The notes under the pieces are model-generated. The model worked only from the letters and a program-made list of their open reading frames with translations. It was not told where the DNA came from and did not search any database. From Brevibacillus brevis NBRC 100599 (GTDB lineage Bacteria > Bacillota > Bacilli > Brevibacillales > Brevibacillaceae), in NCBI RefSeq assembly GCF_000010165.1, contig NC_012491.1, positions 4,161,501 to 4,225,500 on the forward strand: a stretch of DNA of 64,000 nt, read 5' to 3'. The translations under genes were made by a program, and so were the position numbers. Of the stretch, positions 1 to 8,271 are shown piece by piece (position 1 is the first letter of the stretch; each line of letters starts with the position of its first letter).

Positions 1-320
1 TCCTGTATGGCTTTCTCTACGGAATCGGATTCACTGAGAAGTTGTAAGGAACACCAACCGCTTGACGCCAAATCGCTGCGTCGCTCCCAATAGGGGCGGA
101 CTGGATCTTTTATAAAACGGCAACCAATGATCGGTTCCGCAATGGTGCTTGCCTCCATCGCTTGAAGCAATCGCTGTTGATTCACCTGTCCGTCCATTTC
201 CAGCACCATTTGTAGCTGGCAATCGGAAAGATAGCTAACCATGTAATTAAACCTGTCACTCCCGTTTGCAGGCAGTCGTTGCGGGATTGCCATGTTCTGA
301 TTTACTTCACCGACATTCAT
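1..320 (-). CDS. Condensation/acyltransferase-like protein, N-terminal fragment (runs off left edge)
   Basis: The frame opens with ATG at 320 and stays open for 106 codons to the window edge, so the gene is cut at its 3' end. An AAGGGG stretch lies about ten bases upstream of the ATG. The visible protein starts MNVGEVNQ and includes QLQMVLEMDGQVNQQRLLQAM and later GCRFIKDPVRPYWERR. A soluble start of this kind (helix, beta strand, then a PxxGCRF-type strand and a YWER motif) resembles the N-terminus of stand-alone condensation-superfamily acyltransferases (PapA or alcohol-acetyltransferase-like). The catalytic HHxxxDG motif would lie beyond the edge, so activity cannot be judged. The gene follows the amidotransferase after a 66-base gap that shows no clear terminator hairpin, so it is probably the next gene of the operon. 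An acyl transfer onto the finished product is possible, but this is inference. Some other condensation-fold protein is the main alternative. Confidence 0.62.
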   Translation of the reverse strand, partial: MNVGEVNQNMAIPQRLPANGSDRFNYMVSYLSDCQLQMVLEMDGQVNQQRLLQAMEASTIAEPIIGCRFIKDPVRPYWERRSDLASSGWCSLQLLSESDSVEKAIQ

Positions 321-386
321 TTCTTTCACACCCCTTCAACTAAAAAACATCCTGACTGTCCTTTTTATCAGCAGATTCTTGGGCTT

Positions 387-2204
387 CTATCGAATGGAAA
401 TCTTGTATTCCTCTAACCACATATTTATTTGGACGAGGTATTCGATCAGTTTGGTTGATTGAGCGAGATTCATAGGGGCTTTACCATCCAGTACAAATTG
501 GATCACAGACTTATTAATCAAGGGTAATAAAGGCGAATTGGGATTCGCCAGAATTTGCTTCATATGGTCCAAAATCGCATGGTAATACTCTGGGTGATAG
601 GTCATCGGATATGCGCTTTTATTGCGGTACAATACTTCCTGCGGCAAATAGCCTTTGAACGCTCTGCGAAGCAAGCCTTTTTCGATTTGATCAATATTTT
701 TTACTTTCCATGGGACATTCCATAAATATTCAACCAAGCGGTAATCACAATAGGGAACACGTACTTCAAACCCCGTATACATGCTCATTCGATCCTTGCG
801 ATCCAATAGCAGCGGGAGAAAGCGAGTGATAAAAAGGTACGACATTTTGCGTTGTTGAGCTTCCAGAGCTGTCTCCCCTTCCAAAGGGTGCACCTCTGCA
901 ATCCCTTCCTCATACCGCCTGCGAAGGTATTCTTGTGGGCGAATCTTCTCGATGGCTTCTTCATTTAAAAAGGAACTCCACCCGTCATGCTCCATCCAAG
1001 GGAATTTGCCTGAATTCAAGAATTTCTCCTTTTGAAACCAAGGATACCCGTTAAACACTTCGTCTGCCGATTCACCTGATAGCGAGACGGTCGCTTTTTT
1101 CTTCATTTCCCGGCAAAACAAATAGAGCGAGGTATCTGTCTCCCCTAATCCCGGGAGATCACGCGCTCGCAACGGCATATGAAAATGAGTGATCAGATCT
1201 TGAGCGTTGAAGGTAATCTCTTGATGTCTCGTTTGTACATGCTCTGAGACTTTTTTTGCCCATGGCGCATCCAAGCTAATGTGCAGCAAGCCTTCTTCAA
1301 AATGCTGATCATTGTCAACAAAATCTACCGAATAGGTTTGCAACGTCTGCCCTTTTTTACGAAGCTCTTCAGCGGCTAAAGCGACCAGGCCACTAGAGTC
1401 CAAACCGCCAGACAGCATACTAACCAATGGCAGGTCAGAGATTAACTGACGCGTTACCGTGTCTTGTAACAGGGCACGTATCCTTTCTGTCGTTGTATCC
1501 AAATCATCGGTATGCACCTTGCTCTCCAGTTTCCAGTATGGCCTTGTCCTGATTTGATCCTTTGTAACTGTTACACAATGTCCAGCTCGAACCTCATTTA
1601 CATTGCGGAAAATACCAAATCCAGGCGTTCTCGCCGGACCGAGTCCGATAATATCTGCTAACCCATCCGCTTCAACTTCAGGCTTCACTTTTGGATGGGC
1701 AAGCAAGGCTTTCAGTTCAGAGCCGAACAAGAACGAGCTCCCACGTTGACAATAAAACAATGGTTTTACACCCAAGTGGTCACGTGCTAAAAACATGCGA
1801 TGATTTTTTTCGTCCCAAATGGCGAATGCAAAAATTCCATTGAGATGACGGACACATTCCTCTCTCCATTCCAAAAAAGCGTGCAGTAATACTTCCGTGT
1901 CAGAATTGGTTTGAAAAGTGTGTCCAAGCAGCTCTAACTGGCGGCGCAGCTCCAAATAATTGTAGATTTCGCCATTGAACGATAAGACACATGTCTGATC
2001 TCCTTCTCGGTAGATCATGGGCTGCTTGCCACCTTCTGGGTCGATCACAATCAGGCGCCGATGCGCAATTGCTGCCCGAGGGGACAACCAATACCCCTCT
2101 TCGTCTGGCCCGCGATGCTGGATCGCTTGAGCCATTTTCTGCAAAATAGCATGCTGGGATGACAAATCGTCATCCCAATCAAGCCATCCCACAATTCCAC
2201 ACAT
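387..2204 (-). CDS. asnB-like: Asparagine-synthase-like glutamine-dependent amidotransferase
   Basis: The predicted protein has 605 residues, a usual length for AsnB-type enzymes. The N-terminal Ntn-hydrolase glutaminase domain starts MCGIVGW, so Cys2, the glutamine-attacking nucleophile, is present. It also has HRRLIVID, FNGEIYNY and NSDTEV motifs. The C-terminal synthetase domain carries the ATP pyrophosphatase loop SGGLDSS near residue 270. Family chemistry is ATP-dependent activation of a carboxylate followed by amidation with ammonia from glutamine. I chose ATG 2204 because Cys must follow Met directly and a GAGGAGAGG site lies just upstream; an 8-codon longer frame from 2228 would bury the cysteine. 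The gene begins 26 bases after the last NRPS gene, which itself has no thioesterase, so amidation of the released chain or of a carboxylate side group is plausible. A housekeeping asparagine synthetase is the alternative, made less likely by position. A beta-lactam synthetase is unlikely because those have lost the glutaminase cysteine. Confidence 0.93.
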   Translation of the reverse strand: MCGIVGWLDWDDDLSSQHAILQKMAQAIQHRGPDEEGYWLSPRAAIAHRRLIVIDPEGGKQPMIYREGDQTCVLSFNGEIYNYLELRRQLELLGHTFQTNSDTEVLLHAFLEWREECVRHLNGIFAFAIWDEKNHRMFLARDHLGVKPLFYCQRGSSFLFGSELKALLAHPKVKPEVEADGLADIIGLGPARTPGFGIFRNVNEVRAGHCVTVTKDQIRTRPYWKLESKVHTDDLDTTTERIRALLQDTVTRQLISDLPLVSMLSGGLDSSGLVALAAEELRKKGQTLQTYSVDFVDNDQHFEEGLLHISLDAPWAKKVSEHVQTRHQEITFNAQDLITHFHMPLRARDLPGLGETDTSLYLFCREMKKKATVSLSGESADEVFNGYPWFQKEKFLNSGKFPWMEHDGWSSFLNEEAIEKIRPQEYLRRRYEEGIAEVHPLEGETALEAQQRKMSYLFITRFLPLLLDRKDRMSMYTGFEVRVPYCDYRLVEYLWNVPWKVKNIDQIEKGLLRRAFKGYLPQEVLYRNKSAYPMTYHPEYYHAILDHMKQILANPNSPLLPLINKSVIQFVLDGKAPMNLAQSTKLIEYLVQINMWLEEYKISIR

Positions 2205-2209
2205 AGTAA

Positions 2210-2218
2210 CCTCTCCTC
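2210..2218 (-). promoter_or_regulatory. Ribosome binding site deciding the amidotransferase start
   Basis: The minus-strand sequence GAGGAGAGG lies directly before TTACT and ATG 2204. It fixes the start so that cysteine is residue 2, as glutaminase chemistry requires. Confidence 0.85.
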
Positions 2219-2230
2219 TTGTTCGCAAAT

Positions 2231-5200
2231 TTAGTGTTGGGGATGATGCGTTATCGCACGGACTAGCTCGCTTACCTTTTGCTCTGGGTTCGCTACCAAT
2301 CCTTCTAAAAGAGCATTCAAGTGCTGCAGCATACTGCTAATTTCCTGATCGTTGAAGAAGCGACGATAGTAGTTGATATGCAAGACTAGCACTTGTTCAT
2401 AGAAAAGGATCTCTACTCGTAATGGATGCTCCGTCTGCGCGATCGAATCATAGATGGTAGCACCGAGGACATCATTAAATCCTCTAAACACGGAAGAGAA
2501 ATCCGGGAGCTGTTCGCTTACCAGATAGCTGTCAAACAAAAGCCGATCCCGTGGAATATCGCACCACTCGTATATTTTTTTCAACGGCGTGTATTCATAC
2601 TGACTCGTCTCTACTACCTTGGACTGCATGTTTTGGAGCCAGGACAAGAACCTCATGTTTTGCTCAATGCTCACGCGAATGGGCAGAATATTGAAGAAAA
2701 GCCCGACAGAATGCTCGACCTCCATCATCGCTATGCTACGGCCGGAGAAAATCGTTCCAAATACAACGTCTTCCTTGCCGCTGTAATGGTGGAGCAGCAA
2801 TGCCCAAGCTCCTTGTACCAATGTATATGGCGTCAGATGGTACTTCTTGGACAAGGATAACAACGCCGAGGAGACTTCTGGTGATACGATGAACCTTTCC
2901 TGAGAATAAGGAGGCTCGTCGGCAGGAAGATTCTTTCTGCTCGCCTGTGACCATTCAAGCGTGGAGCTGGTCATTCCTTTCAGATTTTTCTTCCAAAACA
3001 GCTCGGCATCTGTTAAGTCCTGCTGTTTTTGTAGCGCAACATAGTTCCGATACGGATATACAGGCACAATCTCAATCGCCTTCCCTTGGGAAAACGCTTG
3101 ATAATATTCAAAAAGTCTCTTCACGATCAACGTATAACTCCAACCGTCCTGCAACATCAGGTTGAAGACATAAATAAAGTAGTAGACATCCTCTCCTACT
3201 TGAAGCAGAGCCAGATGCGCATGTGGTGCTTGGCCCATCTCGAATCCTTGTTTTCTTAGCTTTTGAATATAGGATTGCAATTGTTCCTGTTGATTTTCTT
3301 CCGGAATGCCGCGCCAGTCTTCCTGTTTGATGTGGATATCTACTTTCTCATGCACGATCTGCATCGGTTCCTCCAGCTCTTCCCAGACGAAGGAGGTTCG
3401 CAAGGCAGGGAATTGTTGGATGAGATGCTGCCATGCCTGCTCAAATGCAGCTACGTGGAAAGGACCACCCTCGATGCGAAAAGCATGATGAACCACATTT
3501 AAACCAGGCTCTGGATGATGTTTGTATCGATAGAGCATATTCTCTTGCATGATGGTCAGCGGATATACATCCTCCATATATGGGTTGTCTGCTTTTATCC
3601 GATCCAGCTGATGTTTATCAAGCGTGGGTAACTCTACTGTTGCCGTTCGTTTCGCACTTTGGGTGGAAGCCGCACCTGCAACCTCTGCCAGTTCAGCTAT
3701 CGTCTGGAATTGGAAAATTTGCTGTGGAGTCAATTCCAAACCGTGTTGTTTTGCTCTCGCAACCACTCGAATGGTATGAATGGAGTCGCCACCCAATCCG
3801 AAGAAGCTATTATGTATGCCAACCTTGTCCAAGCCCAATATTTCAGCCCAAACATCGGCAAGAATTTTTTCCGTCTCCGTTGTCGGTGGTACAAAATCCC
3901 CCTCCATCTCTGGCACTTCCATAAGCGGCGTAGGAAGTGCTTTGCGATCCAATTTTCCATTCATGTTCACTGGCATTTCCTTGATAAACTCAAAAATGGA
4001 CGGAACCATGTAATCTGGTAGCTTATCCCGTAAATAACTGCGCAGCTCTGGAATGAACTGGCGAGCAACTCTGTCTGTCAAAGGATCGTTCGCATACGAT
4101 TCGATCGGCTGGTAGTTCTTCACTGGACGGTGCCACGGGGTGACAACTGTGTTACGCTGTCTTTTTTCTAGTAAATGCTCAGGTCGGAGCACAGCTTCAT
4201 AGCTGCCATCCTTTCTATCCCCCATCCAAGCGATATCTACGCTGTATCGAAGCTCAGCACCCAACTTCCAAAGCTCCTCAGGGTCTATTCCAATGCCTGG
4301 AAGGTTTTGATCTGTTCTTAGCTCTTCCACCGTTTTGACTACATCTTTGTCAGCAAGCAACGACTGGTATCGATTCGCCCTGTCCAACCGTAGATTAGGA
4401 ATATTCGTAAGACCCAAAACTTGCGGTTTATACTTGGTCATGATTTGGCGAAGTCCATCTATATTTTGGAGTCCCTCTTCATGCCAATCCAGCCAGGAAA
4501 AGTCCTCAATCGGCTGCACTTTTTTGCCAAGATGAAGAACCACATCATAGCGATAGCGTGTTAATTCATTATGATGACTTCCGCGCTTCAGCTTGATTTC
4601 TACATGGCTGATTTGATGCAGCTGCTCTTGAAGCGCATAGAAAAAGGCAGGATCGATAACCAGCTCCTGCTCTTGTCTCATTCGTTTCTGTACGCGGCGC
4701 TGCAATTGATCCATGGTCAACGTCGCCGGTGACTTTTCCATCTCTACCTCAGTGAAGAAGGTTTGCAGTAAAGAAAGATTACGAACATCACCGACAAAAA
4801 TGGTTCCTTTGTCATTCATGGCGTGTATGGCCTTTTTCAGCACATCCAACAGGTAGTCCGCATCCGGGAAATACTGCACCACAGAGTTGAGCACGACCAC
4901 ATCGAACTTCTGTCCCTTTAGCCCACTAAAATCATCCGCATAGCTCTTACGCAATGTAACATTGGATAAATCCTCTCGTTGGTTGATCAGATTCGCAGTA
5001 ATATAATCCAACGCCATCGACGAAAAATCCGTTCCCCAATATTGTTCACAATGAGGCGCAATTCGAGATAACAACAGCCCTGTACCGCACCCGATTTCGA
5101 GTACCTTTTTCGGTTGCAGGGCTAGGATACGATCCACCGTCGAATTGACCCATTCGCGCATTTCTTCCGCTAAAAGAGGCTCACCTGTATAGCTGCTGTT

Positions 5201-8200
5201 CCAGCTGGTGATGTTGAAATCAGCCTCATATTTATTTTCATCATCATAGGCTTTATCAAAGACATCCTGCCATTCTGATACCTGTTCTGCAGGAAGCGCT
5301 TCTTCTGTTGCCTTTTTCAGTTTTTCCTTGGACTGTGAATCTGGCACGATATAAGATACCAACTGCTTATGCCCTGGTCGCTGCTCGGATTCATGAACGA
5401 TCACAGCCGATTTTTGTACACGTGGATGTTCATCTAATACAGCTTCAATCTCACCCAGCTCGATACGGAACCCTCTGAGTTTGACCATAAAATCAATTCG
5501 GCCTAAATACTCGATTGTTCCATCCGGCAGGTAACGCGCCAAGTCCCCTGTTTTATAAAGGCGTGCCCCTTCTTTTTTGCTGAACGGATCAGGGATGAAT
5601 TTCTCTTCTGTCAGCTCAGGTCGGTTATAGTATCCGCGAGCCAGTTGCACACCACCGATGTGCAGTTCGCCAGAGACACCTACGGGAACAGGCTTTAAGT
5701 GCTCGTCTAACAGATAGATTTGGGTGTTTGCCACAGGACGTCCAATCGGCACGGATCTTAGCTTGCTTCCTTTTTGACATGCCCAGTACGTGACATCAAT
5801 CGCCGCTTCGGTAGGACCATACAGGTTGTGCAATTCCGCATCGAGACACTCGAAAAAGCGCTCCTGCGTTGAATAAGATAAGGCTTCCCCACTGCAAATG
5901 ACGCGTCGAAGCGTATCGCAGCCACTAATTTCCGTCTCCTCCAGGAATACTTGAAGCATCGAAGGAACAAAGTGCATGGTGGTGATTTTCTCTTTTTTGA
6001 TCAGGCGTGCCAGATAGGTCGTATCCTTGTGTCCTTCTGGACGAGCTACTACCATGCAGGCGCCCGTCATTAACGGCCAGAAAAATTCCCATACCGATAC
6101 ATCAAAGCTGAAAGGCGTCTTTTGCATCACCCGATCGGTTTCATTCAGTTGATATTGTTCCTGCATCCACAAAAGTCGGTTGACGATACCACGATGGGCA
6201 TTCATCGCCCCTTTTGGCTTACCAGTAGAACCTGAGGTGTAAATCATGTACGCCAAATTATCGCTGTTGACTCCGCTTCCGGGCGCCACATGGCTCTCCA
6301 TGCCAATTGTCTCCCAATCTGAATCGAGGCAGATTAGTTGTCCATCGTATTCAGGCAGCGTGTTCTTCAGCGCCTCCGCAGTCAAGAGGAAAGAAGGATT
6401 CGCATCCGTGATCATAAAGGCCACCCGATCTTGCGGATAGCTCGGATCTAGGGGAACGTAGGCTCCGCCTGCTTTGAGGATACCTAATAGCCCAATGACC
6501 ATCTCAAAGGAGCGCTCCATATAAATACCCACAAGCGTTTCCGCTCTTACACCCTGTTTACGTAGATAATTCGCCAGTTGATTCGCCCGATGATCTAATT
6601 CACGGTAAGTGAGTTGGGCCTCTTCAAAAATAACGGCTGGCGCATCTGGTGTTTTGGCAGCCTGCGCTTCGATTATTTCATGAAGACACATATCTTGCTC
6701 TGGGTAGTACGTCTTCGTATCGTTCCATTCAACTAACAGCTTTTGCTCTTCAGCAGCGGTCAAAATCGGCAGATCAGCAATCGGCTGGTTCGGATTCGCG
6801 ACAATACCTGCCAGCACGATTGTAAAGCTTTCTAGCAGACGACTGATTGTCGATTCATTAAAAATATCAGAATTGAACTCAACGTCGAGGTCAAGGATAT
6901 CCCCTTTTTCTACAACCTGAATCCAGAGGTCAAACTTGGATGTGTTGTTACGGAACTCTTCAAATTTGACCAAGGAAAAGCCTAATGCAGACATGTCCGA
7001 TTTTTTCGGCATAGGAAAGTTTTGCAACACAAAGCAGACTTCGAATAGTGGATTTTGACTCATATTACGCTCAGGCTGCAATTCATCCACCAATCGTTCA
7101 AACGGTACGTCCTGATGCCTGTATGCGCTGTTCGCTGTTTCTCTCACACGTGACAACAGCTCTCTAAAGCTTTGATTGCCGGAAACATCCGTTTTGAGAA
7201 CCAACGTATTTACAAAAAATCCAACCAAATTTTCTATTTCCACTCGGTTACGGTTTGCTACGGGCACTCCCACCCGGATATCATTTTGCCCGCTGTAACG
7301 GTGCAGCAATATTTTTAACGCAGTGATCATGACCATATACAGCGTGGCATTTTCCTGCTCGCTCAGCGCTTTTATGGCATGGGAAAGGGAAGAGGGAATT
7401 TGTAGCTTTAGGCTCCCTCCTTGAAACGTTTGGATGGGAGGTCGTGTACGGTCTACTGGCAGCTCTAACACGCTGCTTTCTTTTCCAAGAGTGTCTCTCC
7501 AGTAAGAGAGCTGTTTCTCCAGCACTTCTCCTTGAAGCCACTCCCGCTGCCAGCTTGAAAAATCGGCATACTGGATCGAAAGCTCAGGCAACGGGGAAGG
7601 CTTGCCCGCCAGATAGGCCTGATAAAGCAGAACCATTTCTCTGAAGAAAACCCCAACTGACCAACCGTCAATGATGATATGGTGAACGTTTAAAAGCAGG
7701 ATGTTCAAATCCTCGCCAAGTTTGAATAACGTAACACGCAACAGGGGTCCCTTGGTTAAATCGAAAACATACAAGCTTTCCTCTTTTGCGAGTCGGCGAA
7801 ACTCATCCTCCCTCTTTGCCTCGGGATATCCTGTAAGATCGACGATGGGAAAAGGAATTTGCAAGGCAGGAGCAATTAGCTGATACGGCTCTCCGTTTGC
7901 GACTTGAAAGGTGGTTCGCAGGGCTTCATGGCGCTTCACGATCTCATTCACGCACCGCTCCATGATGTTTGTGTGAAGCTCACCCGATAGATGGAAGGCG
8001 GCCACCACATTATAAGCAGGACTGTTTGGTACCAACTGGTCTAAAAACCATAGTCTCTGCTGGGCAAAAGAGAGGGGCACGAAGCCCTCTCTTGAACGCC
8101 GCGGAATCCCTGTCTTTTTCGTCTCCAGTTTTGAGCCTTTCAGCTTCTCCAGCAAGGCCAGTTTCTTCTCAGAAAGCTTCGATCTGCTCTCGGCAAGTAT

Positions 8201-8239
8201 CTCATCTCTTGATTTCGCGGATTCCTTATCGTTGATCAT
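2231..8239 (-). CDS. NRPS: C-A(Ser)-MT-PCP-terminal C
   Basis: The protein has about 2002 residues. Order: helical N-terminal docking segment (1-40, SEKKLALLEKLKG); condensation domain with intact HHIIIDGWS near 190; adenylation domain with YTSGSTGKPKG near 674; a methyltransferase inserted before the last A motifs (VLEIGCGTGLLL near 1050, GTDFSSMALDYI); PCP with LGGDSI near 1484; and a second condensation-fold domain to the C-terminus. Residues aligned with the GrsA pocket read D-V-W-H-I-S-L-I-D-(K), which matches the serine code. A methyltransferase in this position usually N-methylates the bound amino acid. In the last domain HHxxxDG reads NLMLQDG near 1695, so both histidines are gone. 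There is no thioesterase, reductase or epimerase. The upstream stop and the first possible ATG (8272) overlap as TGATG. I prefer ATG 8239, which has AAGGAG nine bases upstream. Confidence 0.95.
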   Translation of the reverse strand: MINDKESAKSRDEILAESRSKLSEKKLALLEKLKGSKLETKKTGIPRRSREGFVPLSFAQQRLWFLDQLVPNSPAYNVVAAFHLSGELHTNIMERCVNEIVKRHEALRTTFQVANGEPYQLIAPALQIPFPIVDLTGYPEAKREDEFRRLAKEESLYVFDLTKGPLLRVTLFKLGEDLNILLLNVHHIIIDGWSVGVFFREMVLLYQAYLAGKPSPLPELSIQYADFSSWQREWLQGEVLEKQLSYWRDTLGKESSVLELPVDRTRPPIQTFQGGSLKLQIPSSLSHAIKALSEQENATLYMVMITALKILLHRYSGQNDIRVGVPVANRNRVEIENLVGFFVNTLVLKTDVSGNQSFRELLSRVRETANSAYRHQDVPFERLVDELQPERNMSQNPLFEVCFVLQNFPMPKKSDMSALGFSLVKFEEFRNNTSKFDLWIQVVEKGDILDLDVEFNSDIFNESTISRLLESFTIVLAGIVANPNQPIADLPILTAAEEQKLLVEWNDTKTYYPEQDMCLHEIIEAQAAKTPDAPAVIFEEAQLTYRELDHRANQLANYLRKQGVRAETLVGIYMERSFEMVIGLLGILKAGGAYVPLDPSYPQDRVAFMITDANPSFLLTAEALKNTLPEYDGQLICLDSDWETIGMESHVAPGSGVNSDNLAYMIYTSGSTGKPKGAMNAHRGIVNRLLWMQEQYQLNETDRVMQKTPFSFDVSVWEFFWPLMTGACMVVARPEGHKDTTYLARLIKKEKITTMHFVPSMLQVFLEETEISGCDTLRRVICSGEALSYSTQERFFECLDAELHNLYGPTEAAIDVTYWACQKGSKLRSVPIGRPVANTQIYLLDEHLKPVPVGVSGELHIGGVQLARGYYNRPELTEEKFIPDPFSKKEGARLYKTGDLARYLPDGTIEYLGRIDFMVKLRGFRIELGEIEAVLDEHPRVQKSAVIVHESEQRPGHKQLVSYIVPDSQSKEKLKKATEEALPAEQVSEWQDVFDKAYDDENKYEADFNITSWNSSYTGEPLLAEEMREWVNSTVDRILALQPKKVLEIGCGTGLLLSRIAPHCEQYWGTDFSSMALDYITANLINQREDLSNVTLRKSYADDFSGLKGQKFDVVVLNSVVQYFPDADYLLDVLKKAIHAMNDKGTIFVGDVRNLSLLQTFFTEVEMEKSPATLTMDQLQRRVQKRMRQEQELVIDPAFFYALQEQLHQISHVEIKLKRGSHHNELTRYRYDVVLHLGKKVQPIEDFSWLDWHEEGLQNIDGLRQIMTKYKPQVLGLTNIPNLRLDRANRYQSLLADKDVVKTVEELRTDQNLPGIGIDPEELWKLGAELRYSVDIAWMGDRKDGSYEAVLRPEHLLEKRQRNTVVTPWHRPVKNYQPIESYANDPLTDRVARQFIPELRSYLRDKLPDYMVPSIFEFIKEMPVNMNGKLDRKALPTPLMEVPEMEGDFVPPTTETEKILADVWAEILGLDKVGIHNSFFGLGGDSIHTIRVVARAKQHGLELTPQQIFQFQTIAELAEVAGAASTQSAKRTATVELPTLDKHQLDRIKADNPYMEDVYPLTIMQENMLYRYKHHPEPGLNVVHHAFRIEGGPFHVAAFEQAWQHLIQQFPALRTSFVWEELEEPMQIVHEKVDIHIKQEDWRGIPEENQQEQLQSYIQKLRKQGFEMGQAPHAHLALLQVGEDVYYFIYVFNLMLQDGWSYTLIVKRLFEYYQAFSQGKAIEIVPVYPYRNYVALQKQQDLTDAELFWKKNLKGMTSSTLEWSQASRKNLPADEPPYSQERFIVSPEVSSALLSLSKKYHLTPYTLVQGAWALLLHHYSGKEDVVFGTIFSGRSIAMMEVEHSVGLFFNILPIRVSIEQNMRFLSWLQNMQSKVVETSQYEYTPLKKIYEWCDIPRDRLLFDSYLVSEQLPDFSSVFRGFNDVLGATIYDSIAQTEHPLRVEILFYEQVLVLHINYYRRFFNDQEISSMLQHLNALLEGLVANPEQKVSELVRAITHHPQH

Positions 8240-8248
8240 CGGATTGCT

Positions 8249-8254
8249 CTCCTT
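8249..8254 (-). promoter_or_regulatory. Ribosome binding site favouring NRPS start at 8239
   Basis: The minus-strand sequence AAGGAG stands nine bases before ATG 8239. The alternative ATG at 8272, which overlaps the upstream stop as TGATG, has only a distant GGAG. The two starts differ by 11 codons. Confidence 0.7.
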
Positions 8255-8271
8255 CCCACCTGTTGAATTCA

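Noticed and set aside
31..222. 63-residue open frame on the minus strand
   Set aside because: It overlaps, in another frame, the better coding reading that starts at ATG 320. Its composition is unlike a protein and it has no ribosome binding site.
321..386. Terminator or promoter between the amidotransferase and the leftmost gene
   Set aside because: Only 66 bases, with no convincing hairpin plus T-run and no clear -35/-10 pair.
387..2204. Beta-lactam synthetase as the identity of the AsnB-like gene
   Set aside because: Those enzymes have lost the glutaminase nucleophile. Here MCG and the other glutaminase motifs are complete, so ammonia transfer from glutamine is expected.
2736..2954. Short same-strand frames inside the NRPS and PKS genes (for example 2736-2954, 7281-7541, 22569-22775)
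   Set aside because: Out-of-frame shadows of the continuous large coding regions; no frameshift is needed to explain the large proteins.
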